Shown piece after piece: positions 26,263-38,600 of a stretch of DNA of 64,000 bases. The DNA comes from Styela clava (taxonomy: Eukaryota; Chordata; Ascidiacea; Stolidobranchia; Styelidae), in contig NC_135263.1 in NCBI RefSeq assembly GCF_964204865.1, positions 9,407,426 through 9,471,425 on the forward strand, in the 5' to 3' direction. Position 1 is the stretch's first letter. The number at the start of each line of letters is the position of its first letter. Position numbers and translations under genes: made by a program. The notes beneath the pieces are model-generated. The model was not told the origin of the DNA. It did no database searches and saw only the letters and a list, made by a program, of their open reading frames with translations.

Positions 26263-28127
26263 TGTGTATCAGAGCTAACGTGTATTTTCAGCTTATGGCA
26301 TTAAGATCATCTGGACCAATATCGCAAAATATGCAGCTCTACATAAAACTTGGTATTACTCTAATATCTAAAGTTTAGTGTTCTGTTTTTCAGTTTCCTA
26401 CCAATATTCCTACTGCTAATAAAGCGTGTTATAATCAAAACCTTGTGTCTTAATTGCCTCATATATTTTCTATCATTTTATACTTTGGTAAACTAAAATT
26501 TATCTAGATTGATATTTCATTTATTTTCTCTACCGGACTGATTCAAAGTTTTCTAACTGTTTAAGTGCATAATGTATAAAAGTTTTTTTTAAAGCCTGTA
26601 CATTTTTATAGGATTTTATATCACATTTATTATCTTATATTTGAGTTTTTTAAAAATTTATATGTTGTAATATAAATATTTCATAGTTATTTTATTTCAT
26701 CTTCAACTATACAGTTAACCACGAATTTTTATAGCCAACAGAATATAAAGTGACTAAATTGTAAAGCAACCAAATGAAGTCACGTTTTAACATTTCCAAT
26801 TAATTGTTGCGTTTTATCGAGTCCTTATAATAAACTGTTGATTTCCTATACAAATTTCATATCGCCGATTTCAAGCAGGACTGCACCAAATGAGCCATCT
26901 TCGTCCATACCCACAATGTCAAGATATAATCCAAGACAACACTTCTTCAAATGTAAAAGATTCTTATTAGTGCAATTTAAAAGTTTAGACAATTCCATAA
27001 GAGTATTGATAAACGCATATCTAATTTTATCCTCATAAACAGAAATAAACAGAGAGCAACAAAGAGACGTCTTATTGTCAAGTTACAACAACGCGCTTGA
27101 TATACTGTTACTGCATTTTAATACTGAGCCCGACTATTCGTACATTGTATTGTTTAATTGGCACACTAGCTCAATAGTGTTGACACTAGGGGCTGAGAAA
27201 CCTATTTAATTTATTTTTTGATTCAACTCACGCGACCGATTCGGACTTGATTAGTATATACCAAAAAGATGAAAATACCGCCGCTCACAATGGGGTATTT
27301 TGGTTACTCATCCCAAGACTCGTATGGAAAAAATGAGAAACCAAATCATTGAAAACTAAATACATTAAAAATCTATAATTTTTTTTATATAATGTAATAT
27401 TTTCATTGGGAAAACACCGATACGTAAGTATACCTCGAGGCAATGCACTTCTATATGTAGTTTTTAGGTATGTTTATAGAATCTGTTCGGTATAAGACTG
27501 AAGTAGACTTGAAGAATACTAGACCTCAGTTGAGAACTATATCATGAGTGTATGCATTGACAGAGGGTGCTAAGATTTTGTGTAATTGACTGAACGGCAT
27601 TTCTCATGCAACGATACTTGTAACGAGATTGTAATAGATTGATAAATATCAATAATGCATTTCCTTTCCACAAATTAGTCAGTACATTCTATTGCTGGAT
27701 CACTCCCGAACTTCTTCAGAAAAAACATATAAGTGTTAAGGTAATATGATGAAGATTTTAGAGTAAAGTTAACGTGCTACTGTGCTATTTTTCTAGCAAA
27801 AGTAATCAATTTTGAAATGTATACACTCTCTTTGTATTTTCTGTTATCTACTACAGAAAAGAAGCAAAAGGGAAATAAAATGTAGTTGTAGTAAATGTAG
27901 TAAATACATTGTAGTTGAAAAAATACATCCATACATATAGTACAATTGTTAACTAGCAGTAACGCAATATAATCAGTTCATTATTATGTATAAAATAATT
28001 GCTCAAGTCAAACAATAAACGTTCTTTGGATTCAACTTTACCTCTACCCCGCAATCACTTAAGCCTAGTAACAACGAGTGACATTCAACATTATCAAAGA
28101 ATCCACATGCCTCAAGTTGTCACTCTT
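26263..28127. other. intergenic, no gene seen
   Basis: AT-rich spacer between the Arf gene and the collagen-pentraxin gene. It contains the Arf 3' UTR and short ORFs without motifs or splice context. No repeat structure was recognised. Confidence 0.5.
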
Positions 28128-28134
28128 TATAAAA
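28128..28134 (+). promoter_or_regulatory. candidate TATA box of the collagen-pentraxin gene
   Basis: TATAAAA lies 138 bp upstream of the start codon at 28266, leaving room for a leader of about 110 bases. Position and match are good, but there is no transcript evidence. Confidence 0.4.
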
Positions 28135-28265
28135 TTGCAGTACTTTATTTCGATTAAATGAGGTTTTTCTCTGATTTCGATATTTTATTTTCAACTTGTA
28201 TACATCTTCGTTATTAGATCGTTATAATTTTTCTATTAATATAATTTCAATTACGAGATTTTAAT

Positions 28266-29768
28266 ATGTTCAGTCGCTCAATCCTCGCATATATATTTCT
28301 TATTATGAGTTGCTCATTTCACATATCGGCATCCAGTTCTGTATGTAAGCAAGTTGAAAACGTTTGGGAAAATTTGTGTTCTGAAGATAAGGAATCATCT
28401 GTTGCTATAGAAATCGCTCAGGGAAGACCAGGGAAAAGAGGCCCACCGGGCCAGAAAGGTGACACAGGAAAAACTGGCCCACCAGGTCCGCCAGGAAATT
28501 GGGATTATGAGGAAATTCAAAAGAAATTTGATCGAAAACTTCAGTCAGGTATTGATTTAATAAAAGGGCTGCGCTTGTAATACTAATCTAATTACCGGAA
28601 GACTCTTATAGATTGACTTCTACACACATTATCGGTAAATGTTGACCATTTGAATTTCAGTCGAAGAAAGACACAATAAGGAAACAAGGGAATTGAAAGA
28701 AAGAATCAATAGAATGGAAAGCATTATGGAAACTATAAATAAGGAAATGACTACTGCAACTCAAGAAAGTAAAGAAAACTTATTTGTTACTCTGTTAAAC
28801 AATTTTTATGAAGTATCGTCACGTTTACGTTGACCATAAATTAAAATGGTTATTTTTATCCTGTTACGATTACGATGTGCTGTATGGCGATATAATGATT
28901 TGCCTCTCATTTTTTGTAATTGATTTTTTTGAAATTTTAAATAGTGCCAAAGCAGCTTTTCCGATTCCGTTTCAAATGGACAAGAGTCAATCGTATTATG
29001 GATCAATGTTATTTGATGAGTGAAGCAATAAAACTTTTAATTTATAATTACCATTGGAAAATAATACGATTAATCAAGTCAATTTCTTGAAAATCATATT
29101 GGTCCAATAACGTGATGAGGTTACTTCTATATACCAAATCTTTAGGATGTCTACAGAATGCTTACCATTTCACCAGCGGTGATCAAATAAAGGATTTTAT
29201 TCGCGTGAAAACAGTCGTGCCAACCATAACATCTATAACCGTTTGTGCATGGCTGAAACCTCCAAAAGGAAGCGTCGTCAAAGGCAGCTTGATAAGTTAT
29301 GCAACATCAGCAAGTTCGAATGCATTTTTAGTTTATTTTAACGAAAAAAACGAACTGCAGGTCTTTCTCAACGGCGAAGCTAACCACAAGACGATATCTG
29401 TGCGCTTGGAAACTAAAACTCATTTTTGTGTATCTGCTGTACCAGTCGCCGGCTTTGCTGATGTATACATCAACGGAAAACTGTTACTCAGACTGAAATC
29501 TACAGAGAAAAGAAATCCTGTAGTTGGAGGAGGTTCTTTGATAATTGGACAAGAGCAAGATTCTGTTGGTGGAGATTTTGCAGCATCACAATCGTTTGCT
29601 GGCACTATTGAAAGTTTCATGATGTGGTACAAACAGCTAGATTCCAATCAAATAAAAGATTTATATGAAAACAAGTGTCCATGCTACAAAAAGGACACAA
29701 ATGCTATTGATGGCAAATTTCTAATCGAAGGCAAAGTTCAATCTGAAATCAAAGTCTGCAAGTACTAA
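28266..29768 (+). CDS. secreted collagen-pentraxin chimeric protein
   Basis: Three exons, 28266-28548, 28661-28768 and 29146-29768, all join in phase 1 and give 337 residues. In order: signal peptide (1 to about 22); the CX10C pair Cys27/Cys38, probably for interchain bonds; eight Gly-X-Y triplets (53-76); a neck and a Glu/Lys/Arg-rich coiled coil (95-130); then a pentraxin domain (about 132-320). Pentraxin marks are TVCAWL (Cys164), THFCVS (His223-Cys225-Ser227, the HxCxS core of the family signature, with the following Trp replaced) and GQEQDSVGGDFAASQSF (from 265), which matches the calcium-binding loop of CRP and neuronal pentraxins. The N-terminal half is shared with the lectin genes at 44, 55 and 58 kb, but the C-terminal lectin exons are replaced. 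Likely role: an oligomeric extracellular recognition protein binding phosphocholine-like or other ligands through calcium (inferred from family). An AATAAA at 29823 follows the stop. An alternative 3' end inside the last intron is possible. Confidence 0.85.
28998..29075 (+). other. lectin-gene 3' UTR match inside the pentraxin gene's last intron
   Basis: About 78 bp here match 45542-45620, the sequence directly after the stop codon of the collagen-lectin gene at 44 kb, with roughly six to eight differences. The match includes the poly(A) signal AATAAA (29027-29032 here, 45571-45576 there). It starts at the same point at which the lectin coding sequence ends. Inference: this is the remains of an ancestral lectin-type 3' end. 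If the poly(A) signal still works, it could yield a short isoform ending after the coiled coil. Confidence 0.7.
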
Positions 29769-29891
29769 AACAATTTATATAAAGCATATATATATGATGC
29801 ATAAAAATGATATATGTACATGAATAAATATCTAATCAACTGTAAAATTGACAACATTATTGTAAGATTTTGTATATATATATTGCTTATG

Positions 29892-30832
29892 CAGGGTGGT
29901 CCAAGATTGCGAGGTTGTCGGGCCGCAAAAACTTTTGAGGATGCCTCGCGGGCCGCAGTCGGAGAAAACCCTAAAGTGATCGAAACATCGGGAGTTTGCT
30001 TACTTTGAATATATTTGAAAATGAGAGTTTATCGTTCTAATCAGATTTTTAAGGAAGATAAATAACGCCTTTTGTTATTTTAAAATTGCTTCCCGAGAAA
30101 TTCCGTGGTATTTTCGATATCTTTTCTCATCTTTGGTTTTGTAATGTCTTAAAATTAAATTCTTATGTGACAGATAATACATGAAAACACACCAGACAAT
30201 GTGGTTTACGTTGTTGTGGGCAAGGGAATACGTTTCCTCCCAGTTTACCTCGATCACCTTTTTTACACTCATTGTATGATAAATTGTTATATTTGACTAA
30301 TTTTATGACTTGAAATGGCCAGGTGCTATTGTCAAAGAACGACCAAGTCCGTCTAAGTTGGGACTCCGGAACCAGCCTAAAAAATTGGTTAGTACGGCGC
30401 CAGGTCAGCTCTGTGGATCGTCACTGCTGTCATATGGCCAACGCTTGAAAATAGAGGAGTGTTTTTACTAAATTGAAGACACTAAACGTCTCTCCAAATG
30501 AGGAGTTACTTGATGCGAGCTTAAGGTACGAAGTTCAGATAAAAAGCGCTACTCGTCTCATCGGCTTGGTCCTGTCTGTACAAGACAATTCATTCTCCTT
30601 GTATACCGATCACTGGACGTCTTTCCCATATTGGCACCGTCTTGCCGTTTATAGATACAACGTTGAAATCTCATGATTTTAACAAACATCAGTCCCGACA
30701 TGGGGATTAGGAAAAAGGCTATTCCCGGTTAGAATAGTTTAAAAATAATTTCTACTAATGGTTTAAACATTGATGCACGCTAAAATTGTTCTGCGGGCCT
30801 CACGAAATGTGTCCGCGGTTTGGACCACGCTG
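29892..30832. mobile_element. non-autonomous hAT element, 941 bp
   Basis: The tips are CAGGGTGGTCCAA on the left and TTGGACCACGCTG on the right, hAT-type inverted repeats with one mismatch. The flanks GCTTATG and GCTTATAG look like an 8 bp target duplication with one base lost. Both ends are followed by a GGGCC-rich subterminal region. The ORFs inside (for example 30473-30676) show no transposase motif. Confidence 0.7.
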
Positions 30833-31480
30833 GCTTATAGTATTCAATTTTATTTAAGCTCCGACTCCTATTAAAAAACTGACATAAGATAATCATAGCC
30901 TATATAGTATCAGGGGTGACCAACACGTCGATCGCGATCGATCGCCACCTCTCGAGCAGTCGATCGCGTCTGGTGTGAATTTTATTAAAATACCCCCAAA
31001 AATTGCCTCCATATAGTTGTGTGTTTTGCAACTGGGAGCATACAGTACTTTACATGCAAAATACAATATACACATACCGTATTTGAGTTTGGGCAAGCCC
31101 GATAAAGCATATTATCACGCAATAAATGCAAGTTCTTCCGCTGCCAAGTTTTAAAAATGAAGTGCCGAATATCGCGTGTCTAGACCAGGGTTATATTGGC
31201 TTTTTAACGCCAAATTTCAGAATTTCGGCTTTTTCTGAAACACATTTGGCGTCGGAATTTCTGTTTGGCTTATTCTTGGCTTTTTTGATGTTCATTCTAC
31301 TGTCTATTATTAAAATTATTTAAAATACAATACCGGTATTTGTTGTGCAGCAATAGCAAACTCAGCTACTCAACATTTAGATTTTCTCCTCACCACAATC
31401 AATCAAAATGAAGCCAACAATGACATGTGCTATCGATTAGGTTGGACTATGAGGAAGTCTGACCTTGGTCAGACGAAACG

Positions 31481-32123
31481 TGTTAGATTTGACCTCGCAC
31501 GCCTCACACTTTTGTCCATTTATATTTCTCTATTATATTAACTATCCCAGACGAATTATTTTCTATCTTTATTATCTTGATTTTCTGTTGACGGTGACTC
31601 ATTATTGCGCCATAGTGAAGAAATAGGGAGTGAAACTTTCCCCGGGTTTTGAGATACCGGTAACGCTTTCTGACTCTTTGTTCTATACGGCACTGTGGGA
31701 TTGCAAAAGTGTCGTTTAGTATTGAGATTTGTCTTGGATATAGTTTACATTAGGAGTGCGGGTTTCGTGAAATCTGTTATATTAATTTAGCTCAGTAAGG
31801 TCCTATTTATTATTGGTTATTATTGCTTGTCATTGTGAATGTTATTTTGTCATTCTTTCATTGGTTGTTTATAGTGCATCCGTGTCGTTATAAATTAGTT
31901 TTATCGTTGGTCTTCAAGTTTCTGTGCTGTAGCAACATTTTACTCATATGTGGAGATTGATGAATACAGTTCGTTTTCTAAGGATCTCGTTGCCTCTTTA
32001 CTTTGGTTGTGCAGTTACTAGAAGCTGGGAGATTGCGCATAATTCTTCAAGGCGGGTGCGGGTGCAAATAGGACTCCACTACAACAACGTTGAGTGGATT
32101 GGAATTCACGTTCCAACTTTACA
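31481..32123 (+). repeat. 5' LTR of the BEL/Pao element (643 bp)
   Basis: Differs from the 3' LTR by one substitution (near 31545), one base in a T-run (near 31637) and a 6-base insertion CCGGTA (near 31657). Such high identity implies a recent insertion. Confidence 0.92.
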
Positions 32124-32185
32124 TTGAAATAAAACTAATATTCGATTGACCTACTTTGAAGAACATCTGACTACTATTCTCAACA

Positions 32186-34529
32186 ATGGCTTCAAATGTT
32201 TCTAAAGATATTGTTGATGAATCGTCTGGTGACATCACCATTCCTGCAGTTCAAGCTCGACAATTTTCATTGGGTCAAACAACAAAGGATGATCATCTAC
32301 GTCAAGCAAATGACCATTATGGACAAACTTTTACGGATTTGAATAACATTTTTGCACAACTTATTCTGGATAAGCAAAATCAACAAAGTGTTACTTTACA
32401 TTATCAGAAAGTATGCGATCATCTGAACAGTTGGAAAATTTATTTGGAGAATTAGGGTGGCTTACCCACTTTGCGGCCATGACCTATCTGCGACCATCAA
32501 CTTCATCGATTAAATTAATGCCGAAAAAATTAACGAACCGCGACGATATTTCACACGCGTTATCGTCCACTTATCCCTCGGAGCTCTGCGAAATTACACT
32601 AAAATGCGGCCACAAATAAAAAAGTTACGACCGAAATCCTGACCGAAGAAAAAAAACGGACCATTTTACCATGTCGCCAACTACCCATTGTTCCCTCAAA
32701 GAAGCTTGAAAATTCATACAACTATAAGAGATAAAGAGATGAAACTTGGCAGGTGGGTAGAGTTGTGTTTCTTTTAACCATCTTTAAAGTTTCGCGTTTC
32801 TACCTTTAAAGGAGGGGGAAGTAGGGGGGTGCGCATTTCCAATACGTCAATAAAATCTTTGTCAACTAATTTGCGACCACCGTGTTTTTGTCTGTTTGAT
32901 TGCTGTGATGCGGTGCTTTGTTTATAATTTGAAGAATTTTGTTTGAAATAACCGTGTTCTTAAAATATATGACGGTCAGAAATGCAATTAGAAGCCCATT
33001 TTTTCACGCATGGCTGCGTATGCCCTAGTCTCGACGCAGCAGAAACGATGTTCAAGGCTTGAAATCCGTGATCGCACACTGGTCGTTCGGTCGCAAATAC
33101 GTCTTCAGAGTGTCGTACTTTGGTGGTTTGTATAGCTTTAACCCCTGGTCGTAGAAAGTTAATTCGAAGTTCAGCGTGTAGAATAAATGCCAATGCACCT
33201 ACGGTGGAAAAATTAACGTGCTAGAAATATTGTTTTTTGTTTTATAGCGGTTTGAATGAAATCGTCCGCAGACTGGCTACACCACCCTATATTTTAAATA
33301 ATGGACTTGATCAACATGTGGCAAAATTACACCTGACTCAGGTTGTGGATAAATTGAAATCATGTGACATGATTTATCGCCAATATTTGGACTCCTGTGT
33401 TAAAGAAGCCGACATTAGTTACATTTCCAAACGGTCAATATCTCATTTGTCGAAATCTAAATCTTCTTCATCATCTTATAGAAGACTGGAGAAATCAAGA
33501 ATGTTAAAACTTGAAGCATTACAAGAAAGAGAACTAGCGGCGCAAAAGCAAAGATTAGCAGAGATGAAAGCAAAGTTTAAAGAACAACAAGCTCAACTGC
33601 TTGATGAACTGTCAAGTGACAGAGACTCTTCTACCTCCAAGTCAATTTTGGATGTTGACACCGTCATTTCAGCACAGGATGTCAAATTTAGCCACTCAAC
33701 TGAAGTGAGTCAGAGACCTAGTTCAGTTCCACTTTTGTCTAACAATAATTTGGAAAATGCAGGTATACGTTCTTATTTGAATTCGTCTTTTAATGTTTTA
33801 CAACCATCGTATTATCCTTTATCTACTGTTAATGCAGTTCAGTCTTCAACCCCATGCAGTGTTGTAGAGTCTAACCAATTTTCTAATGCAAATATTTCAC
33901 AGTTGCCATACAGTGCACCTAATTTTGTTGACAATAATTTTTCTGCCATTATACCTACCCCTGTGATTAGCACAGCTGTTATTACTGTCCCTGATAGGTT
34001 TACGGGGCCGGTGTATTCACAACCTATAATTTCTGTCCCACAGCGGCTCATTGCCCCAGCTGATACTATGTCTTTTGATTACAATAGGCCAGACATATTT
34101 TCTCATGTTAATGTAACTATGCCTGTTGTATCGCAGGCCCATACTAGTGCTTATTTTTCAACATTTTATAGTAGTTTTCCACAGGCTGGGCCAAATACTA
34201 TTACCACTGTTAGTAGTTTGCCTCCAGGCCCTGTTTATACAAACTCATCTCGGCAGATAACATCAGTGTTACCTCCCTTAACAAGACCTGTAGGACCATA
34301 CTTACCTCATCCTACCATTTCAAATGCCTTGTGCACAAATACTGCCACAATTCCATCTTTCATACCTCCTTATATGTCAAGCTCACAATTACCTCACCCT
34401 ACCGTTATGAGACAACCTTCCTTACCTTCCCCTAACGTTATCCATCATCCAGGGACGGTCGCTGCGCTACCCGCGAGGGGAAATGTAAGAAAGAGATTTG
34501 AGTATAAAGGAGCATATGTTTCATTATGA
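32186..34529 (+). pseudogene. BEL/Pao Gag N-terminal region, interrupted
   Basis: A first frame (32186-32455, from MASNVSKDIVDESS) and a second (33237-34529) are separated by about 0.8 kb of non-coding DNA. The second holds a strongly charged helical stretch (RRLEKSRMLKLEALQERE onwards, about 70 residues, predicted coiled coil), then about 250 Pro/Ser/Thr-rich residues. After it comes another 1.1 kb without coding potential before the main Gag-Pol frame. I infer one ancestral Gag polypeptide broken twice. An intron between the first two pieces is unlikely because no GT donor gives matching phases. Confidence 0.65.
32456..33242. other. non-coding insertion in Gag, ~0.8 kb
   Basis: Composition changes abruptly at both edges and coding potential stops. 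No inverted termini or clear target duplication were found. It may be a small unidentified transposon or captured DNA. Confidence 0.45.
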
Positions 34530-35622
34530 GTTTGTTGGATGCATCAGGGTCGTTGCGCCGGACGAATGGCGGAAATTCGTCCGGCGCGTAGCCCCCAGCC
34601 ACTTTGGTTCATTAAGTAGTTTAAATAACACGTCATAAACTGATCACTCTTGATGAATGTCGATTTTTATCAATTTTGAGGTCCGTGATCACTCGACCGT
34701 GACGAAATTTTTTAGGCATAAACTTCACTCCAACTACCTTGTACACCCCAAATATGAGACCCCCAACTATTACCGTTCTCGAGATATGGCAGAAAATCAC
34801 TGGACCGTGACTGAAGGCTACTAGAAAAAAAATTCCGCTGATACGCGATTGGAATAATTTTTCTGATCATGCCCATGCCTTTAGATTATTGATAAGACCT
34901 TCCAGAAGCCGGCAAAAGGCCAAAATCACTAGACCGTGACGGAGGCATGGGAGCAAAAAAATTTTCTTAAAAAAGTATTAAACTAAATTTTCTCAACCTA
35001 CCTATGTATTTTTTTTTCTCAATATCTCAAATCTTAAGCGCAACATTCCGAACTCACTGGGCCGTTACGGGGAAGGGGAATCCCCAAAGTTCGGGTGGTA
35101 ATATATTCTATTAATTAGTCCCTTTGATATTTAGGCATCACTTTGCCCGAAAACCGATTCCAAGTGCTCCTAATCGCCCAAAAACCATATTACCTAAGTG
35201 GGCGTGGCTTTCCACACGTTTTCTCACCACTGAGGGGGCGGTGGCGGTGCCCCCACCCCCAAAAATACTTGGAAAAATTTCCAATACTCGGGCAAACACT
35301 TTCTGGCCCCGGAAACAGAGGCAAACGGCCTCTAAACCCCAAACTCACTCTTGCGTGACTTGACTGACAGCCGATTGACCAATAAGCAGCTCCGGGCCAC
35401 TAAAATCCCGTTTTGGCCCACTTCCTTTGGCCCGATCGCTCCCAAAAATTTTCTGTGTCAGTTTGGTAACTACCCCCCGCTTCATGCCAAATTTCGTCAG
35501 GATCGGCCCGCCAGTTCTCTGGGAAATGGTAATTCAAGTGCTCTCACCTAAGATACTTCGTACCAATGACTTTCGTGCAACGAATTCTGACTTCAACTTT
35601 GCATTCGCACTTTTAGTGCTCT
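34450..35622. repeat. insertion between Gag parts with periodic CACTNGACCGTGAC motif
   Basis: About 1.1 kb without coding potential. The motif TCACTNGACCGTGACG recurs at about 34687, 34797, 34926 and, more diverged, 35055, a spacing of about 110-130 bp, so this is a degenerate tandem repeat. A different GC-richer stretch follows (35.12-35.55 kb). The left edge is set by the break in Gag-like composition near 34450 and is approximate. Confidence 0.45.
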
Positions 35623-38600
35623 ATGTTGCCTGACCATCAAGCTGCCAGCAAAGATGATTTGTACCTTCTGGGAAGAAATATTCAACAAGAATTCCGCTTG
35701 CCAGCATTGGATAAAGTAGAATTTGCTGGTGATCCATTAGAGTATCATGCATTTATAAAATCTTTCTATAACACAATTGGACGTCTCACATCTGATCCTT
35801 CTACATTGTTGGCACAATTGTTTGCTCACTGCAAAGGTGAGGCATATGAAGTAATTAAGCACTTGCGAATGGCTGATGACCCAGCACAAGCATTTCATGC
35901 AGCTAAGGACACTTTAGAATTTCATTTTGGCAATCGATCACTGATCATCAGCACATTTATGAAGCAACTTACTGAAGGACCGAAAATTCGTGTAAATGAC
36001 GTCAAAGGACTTTGCAAACTATCATCACAGATGCGTAACTGTTCTATTGTGTTTGACAATTGGAATGCAGGGAATTTACTCGATGCCCCAGCATATCTTG
36101 TTGCTATCTTTGAACGGTTACCTCCTAATATGCGTACTGACTATGTCATGAATGGCACATGGACTTCATTCACAATCCCGTCATTCAATCATTTGCTGAA
36201 ATTTATTGAGTCTAGAGCTCGTTTGTACAACACATTTTATGGTCGCACTCTGGCAGAATTGGTGACAAAATCATCTGGTCATAAAGGATACATTAACAAG
36301 CGTCCATCGAAGTTTTCTACATTTACCACTTTAAGTACGCCAAAACCGGAACCTAACTTCAAACAAAATTACAACAAAACTAATAACTCTGGCAAGAATG
36401 GCAAATCTGCTTTGTTTTGCTATCTTTGTAAAGGCGATCACATTCTGATGCGCTGTAACAAATTCCAAGAGAAGAGCATTTCTAACAGACGACAATTTGT
36501 AAAGGACCAGTCTATTTGCTTCAATTGCATGTCATCCAAGAAACATTTTTCTAGCAGTTGTCCTTCAGAGAAGAGGTGTCTAAAAGAAGGGTGTGGTGGA
36601 CTTCACCACACTCTGTTACATTTGGAGCAGGTAGCCAAGCAGCCTGCGTTGCATCAGTCGCGTTCTAAGGAACCATTACATGCACCTCAAACTGAAACAA
36701 CCTCTGTGAATTCTATGTCTGTACTCAACACTTTGTGCCCTGTTCGACTCATGGCTGTTGCTGTTGAAATACATTTACCTGACGCAAGTGATAAGAAGAA
36801 AACAATTGCTTTCTTGGATCTAGGATCTCAAAGATCATTTTGCTCTACTCGTCTAGCGAAATCTATTGGCCTTTCTGGTAAACCAGAGCATTGCATGATC
36901 CGCACTACAAATGGTGTTGCTGTTCATACTGGAGAAAGAGTATCATTTCGCCTAAATGGCGTGAATAATACTAACATTGTTGAAGTACACAATGCTTTAA
37001 CTTTTGACAAAATTCCTGACGTCAGAGATTCATTGCCAAAGCCGGATATAATTGACAAATATCCTCATTTGGATGGTTTGAAGTTCCCAGATATTGATGG
37101 CGATGTTGAACTATTAATTGGGGCAGATACCTTGGGTAATTGTCCATTTACTGATTCCCGAGTCGGACCTCCTGGTACTCCAGGAGCCTTGCTTACATGT
37201 CTTGGATGGTGTCTCTTTGGCAAAGATCCATCAATGAAATCTGATAATAATTCCCTAAATTATATTAACACTTCTGTGCCTATGATATCTGATGTACAGA
37301 ATTTACAAAGTGATGTAGCTGTGAATTTTATTTCTACTACTCTTCCATTGCTATCATTTAATGACACTTCATGCGATACTTGCATGTCACCTCAAAGTCT
37401 TCCAGAAGAAGATCACAATTTGCAGGAGGAAGAAGTTGCATGTGATAATTGCAAAATCATTACCAAGCCGGAAGTGACAGATTGTCAGAGGACGGAAAGC
37501 AGCAAATTGAATGGTTGTGATTTTTTCTTTATTTGTTCCACATTGCATGATGATATCCTGGATGAGAGTGATGTTAACCGTGAAATTGCTGTCTGTCAAA
37601 CTTGTGGAAATGATTTTGCTGATATGAATGCAGATCCATTAACAACACAACCTCCTTTGGATGATGAACGAGCTACACAAATTATGAATGATACTTTGAA
37701 GCGTGTTGACGGACGATTGCAAATTGGTTTATTATGGAAATATGATGATATTAAATTACCGTACAACTATAACATGGCTCTCAAACGTCTCATGTCTGTC
37801 AAGCGAAGAATGGAGAAGGATGCTGAATTTGCTACAAAGTACATTGAGAAACTGGATGAATATATAAAGAATGGATATGCTGAACAGATACCAGAAGATG
37901 AATTGGCACCTACAGAGAGAACCTGGTTCATTCCACACCATGCAACAAGACAATCGAAGTTTCGTGTTGTCTTTGACAGTTCAGCAGAGTTTGATGGAAA
38001 ATCACTGAACAAGAATTTACTATCAGGACCTGATTTCAATAACTCATTAGTTGGAGTTCTTCTACGCTTCCGTTTGAACCCCATTGCTGTGTCGTGTGAC
38101 ATTCGACAGATGTTTCACAGAATATTGGTAAAGCGTGAAGATACACAATCTCTTCGTTTTTTATGGTTTCCTACACATGATCTTACAAAACCTGTTTCTC
38201 AATTTAGAATGCTATCTCATGCCTTTGGTACTACCTGCTCACCTTCTATTGCAACCTTTGCCCTACGAAAGGTTGCAGAAGATAATTTATCTAATGCTGA
38301 TCCGACCGCTGTTCAATGCATTTGCTCTAATTTTTATGTAGATGACGGATTGTTTTCAAAGGATACTGTAGAGGAGACTTCTACACTAGTTCGACAAACT
38401 ATTGATTTACTGGCAACAGGAGGTTTTCACTTAACTAAATTTTTAAGCAATGAACCAGAAGTTCTACAATGTGTTTCTGAGGAAGACAAGGCTCCCGTTG
38501 CTCATGCTCTGGAACTAGGCGATGATGCGGTGAGTCGTACTTTAGGATTGAATTGGAATGCAGCCACTGATCAATTTGTTGTTATCGTCAGAATTCAGGA

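Noticed and set aside
28808-29023. ORF between exons 2 and 3 of the collagen-pentraxin gene, ending in MLFDE
   Set aside because: It overlaps the 3' UTR-like fossil and has no lectin or pentraxin similarity. It could only be an alternative terminal exon, which needs transcript proof.
32413-32619. ORF across the left edge of the Gag insertion
   Set aside because: It is a chance frame joining Gag sequence to non-coding insertion.
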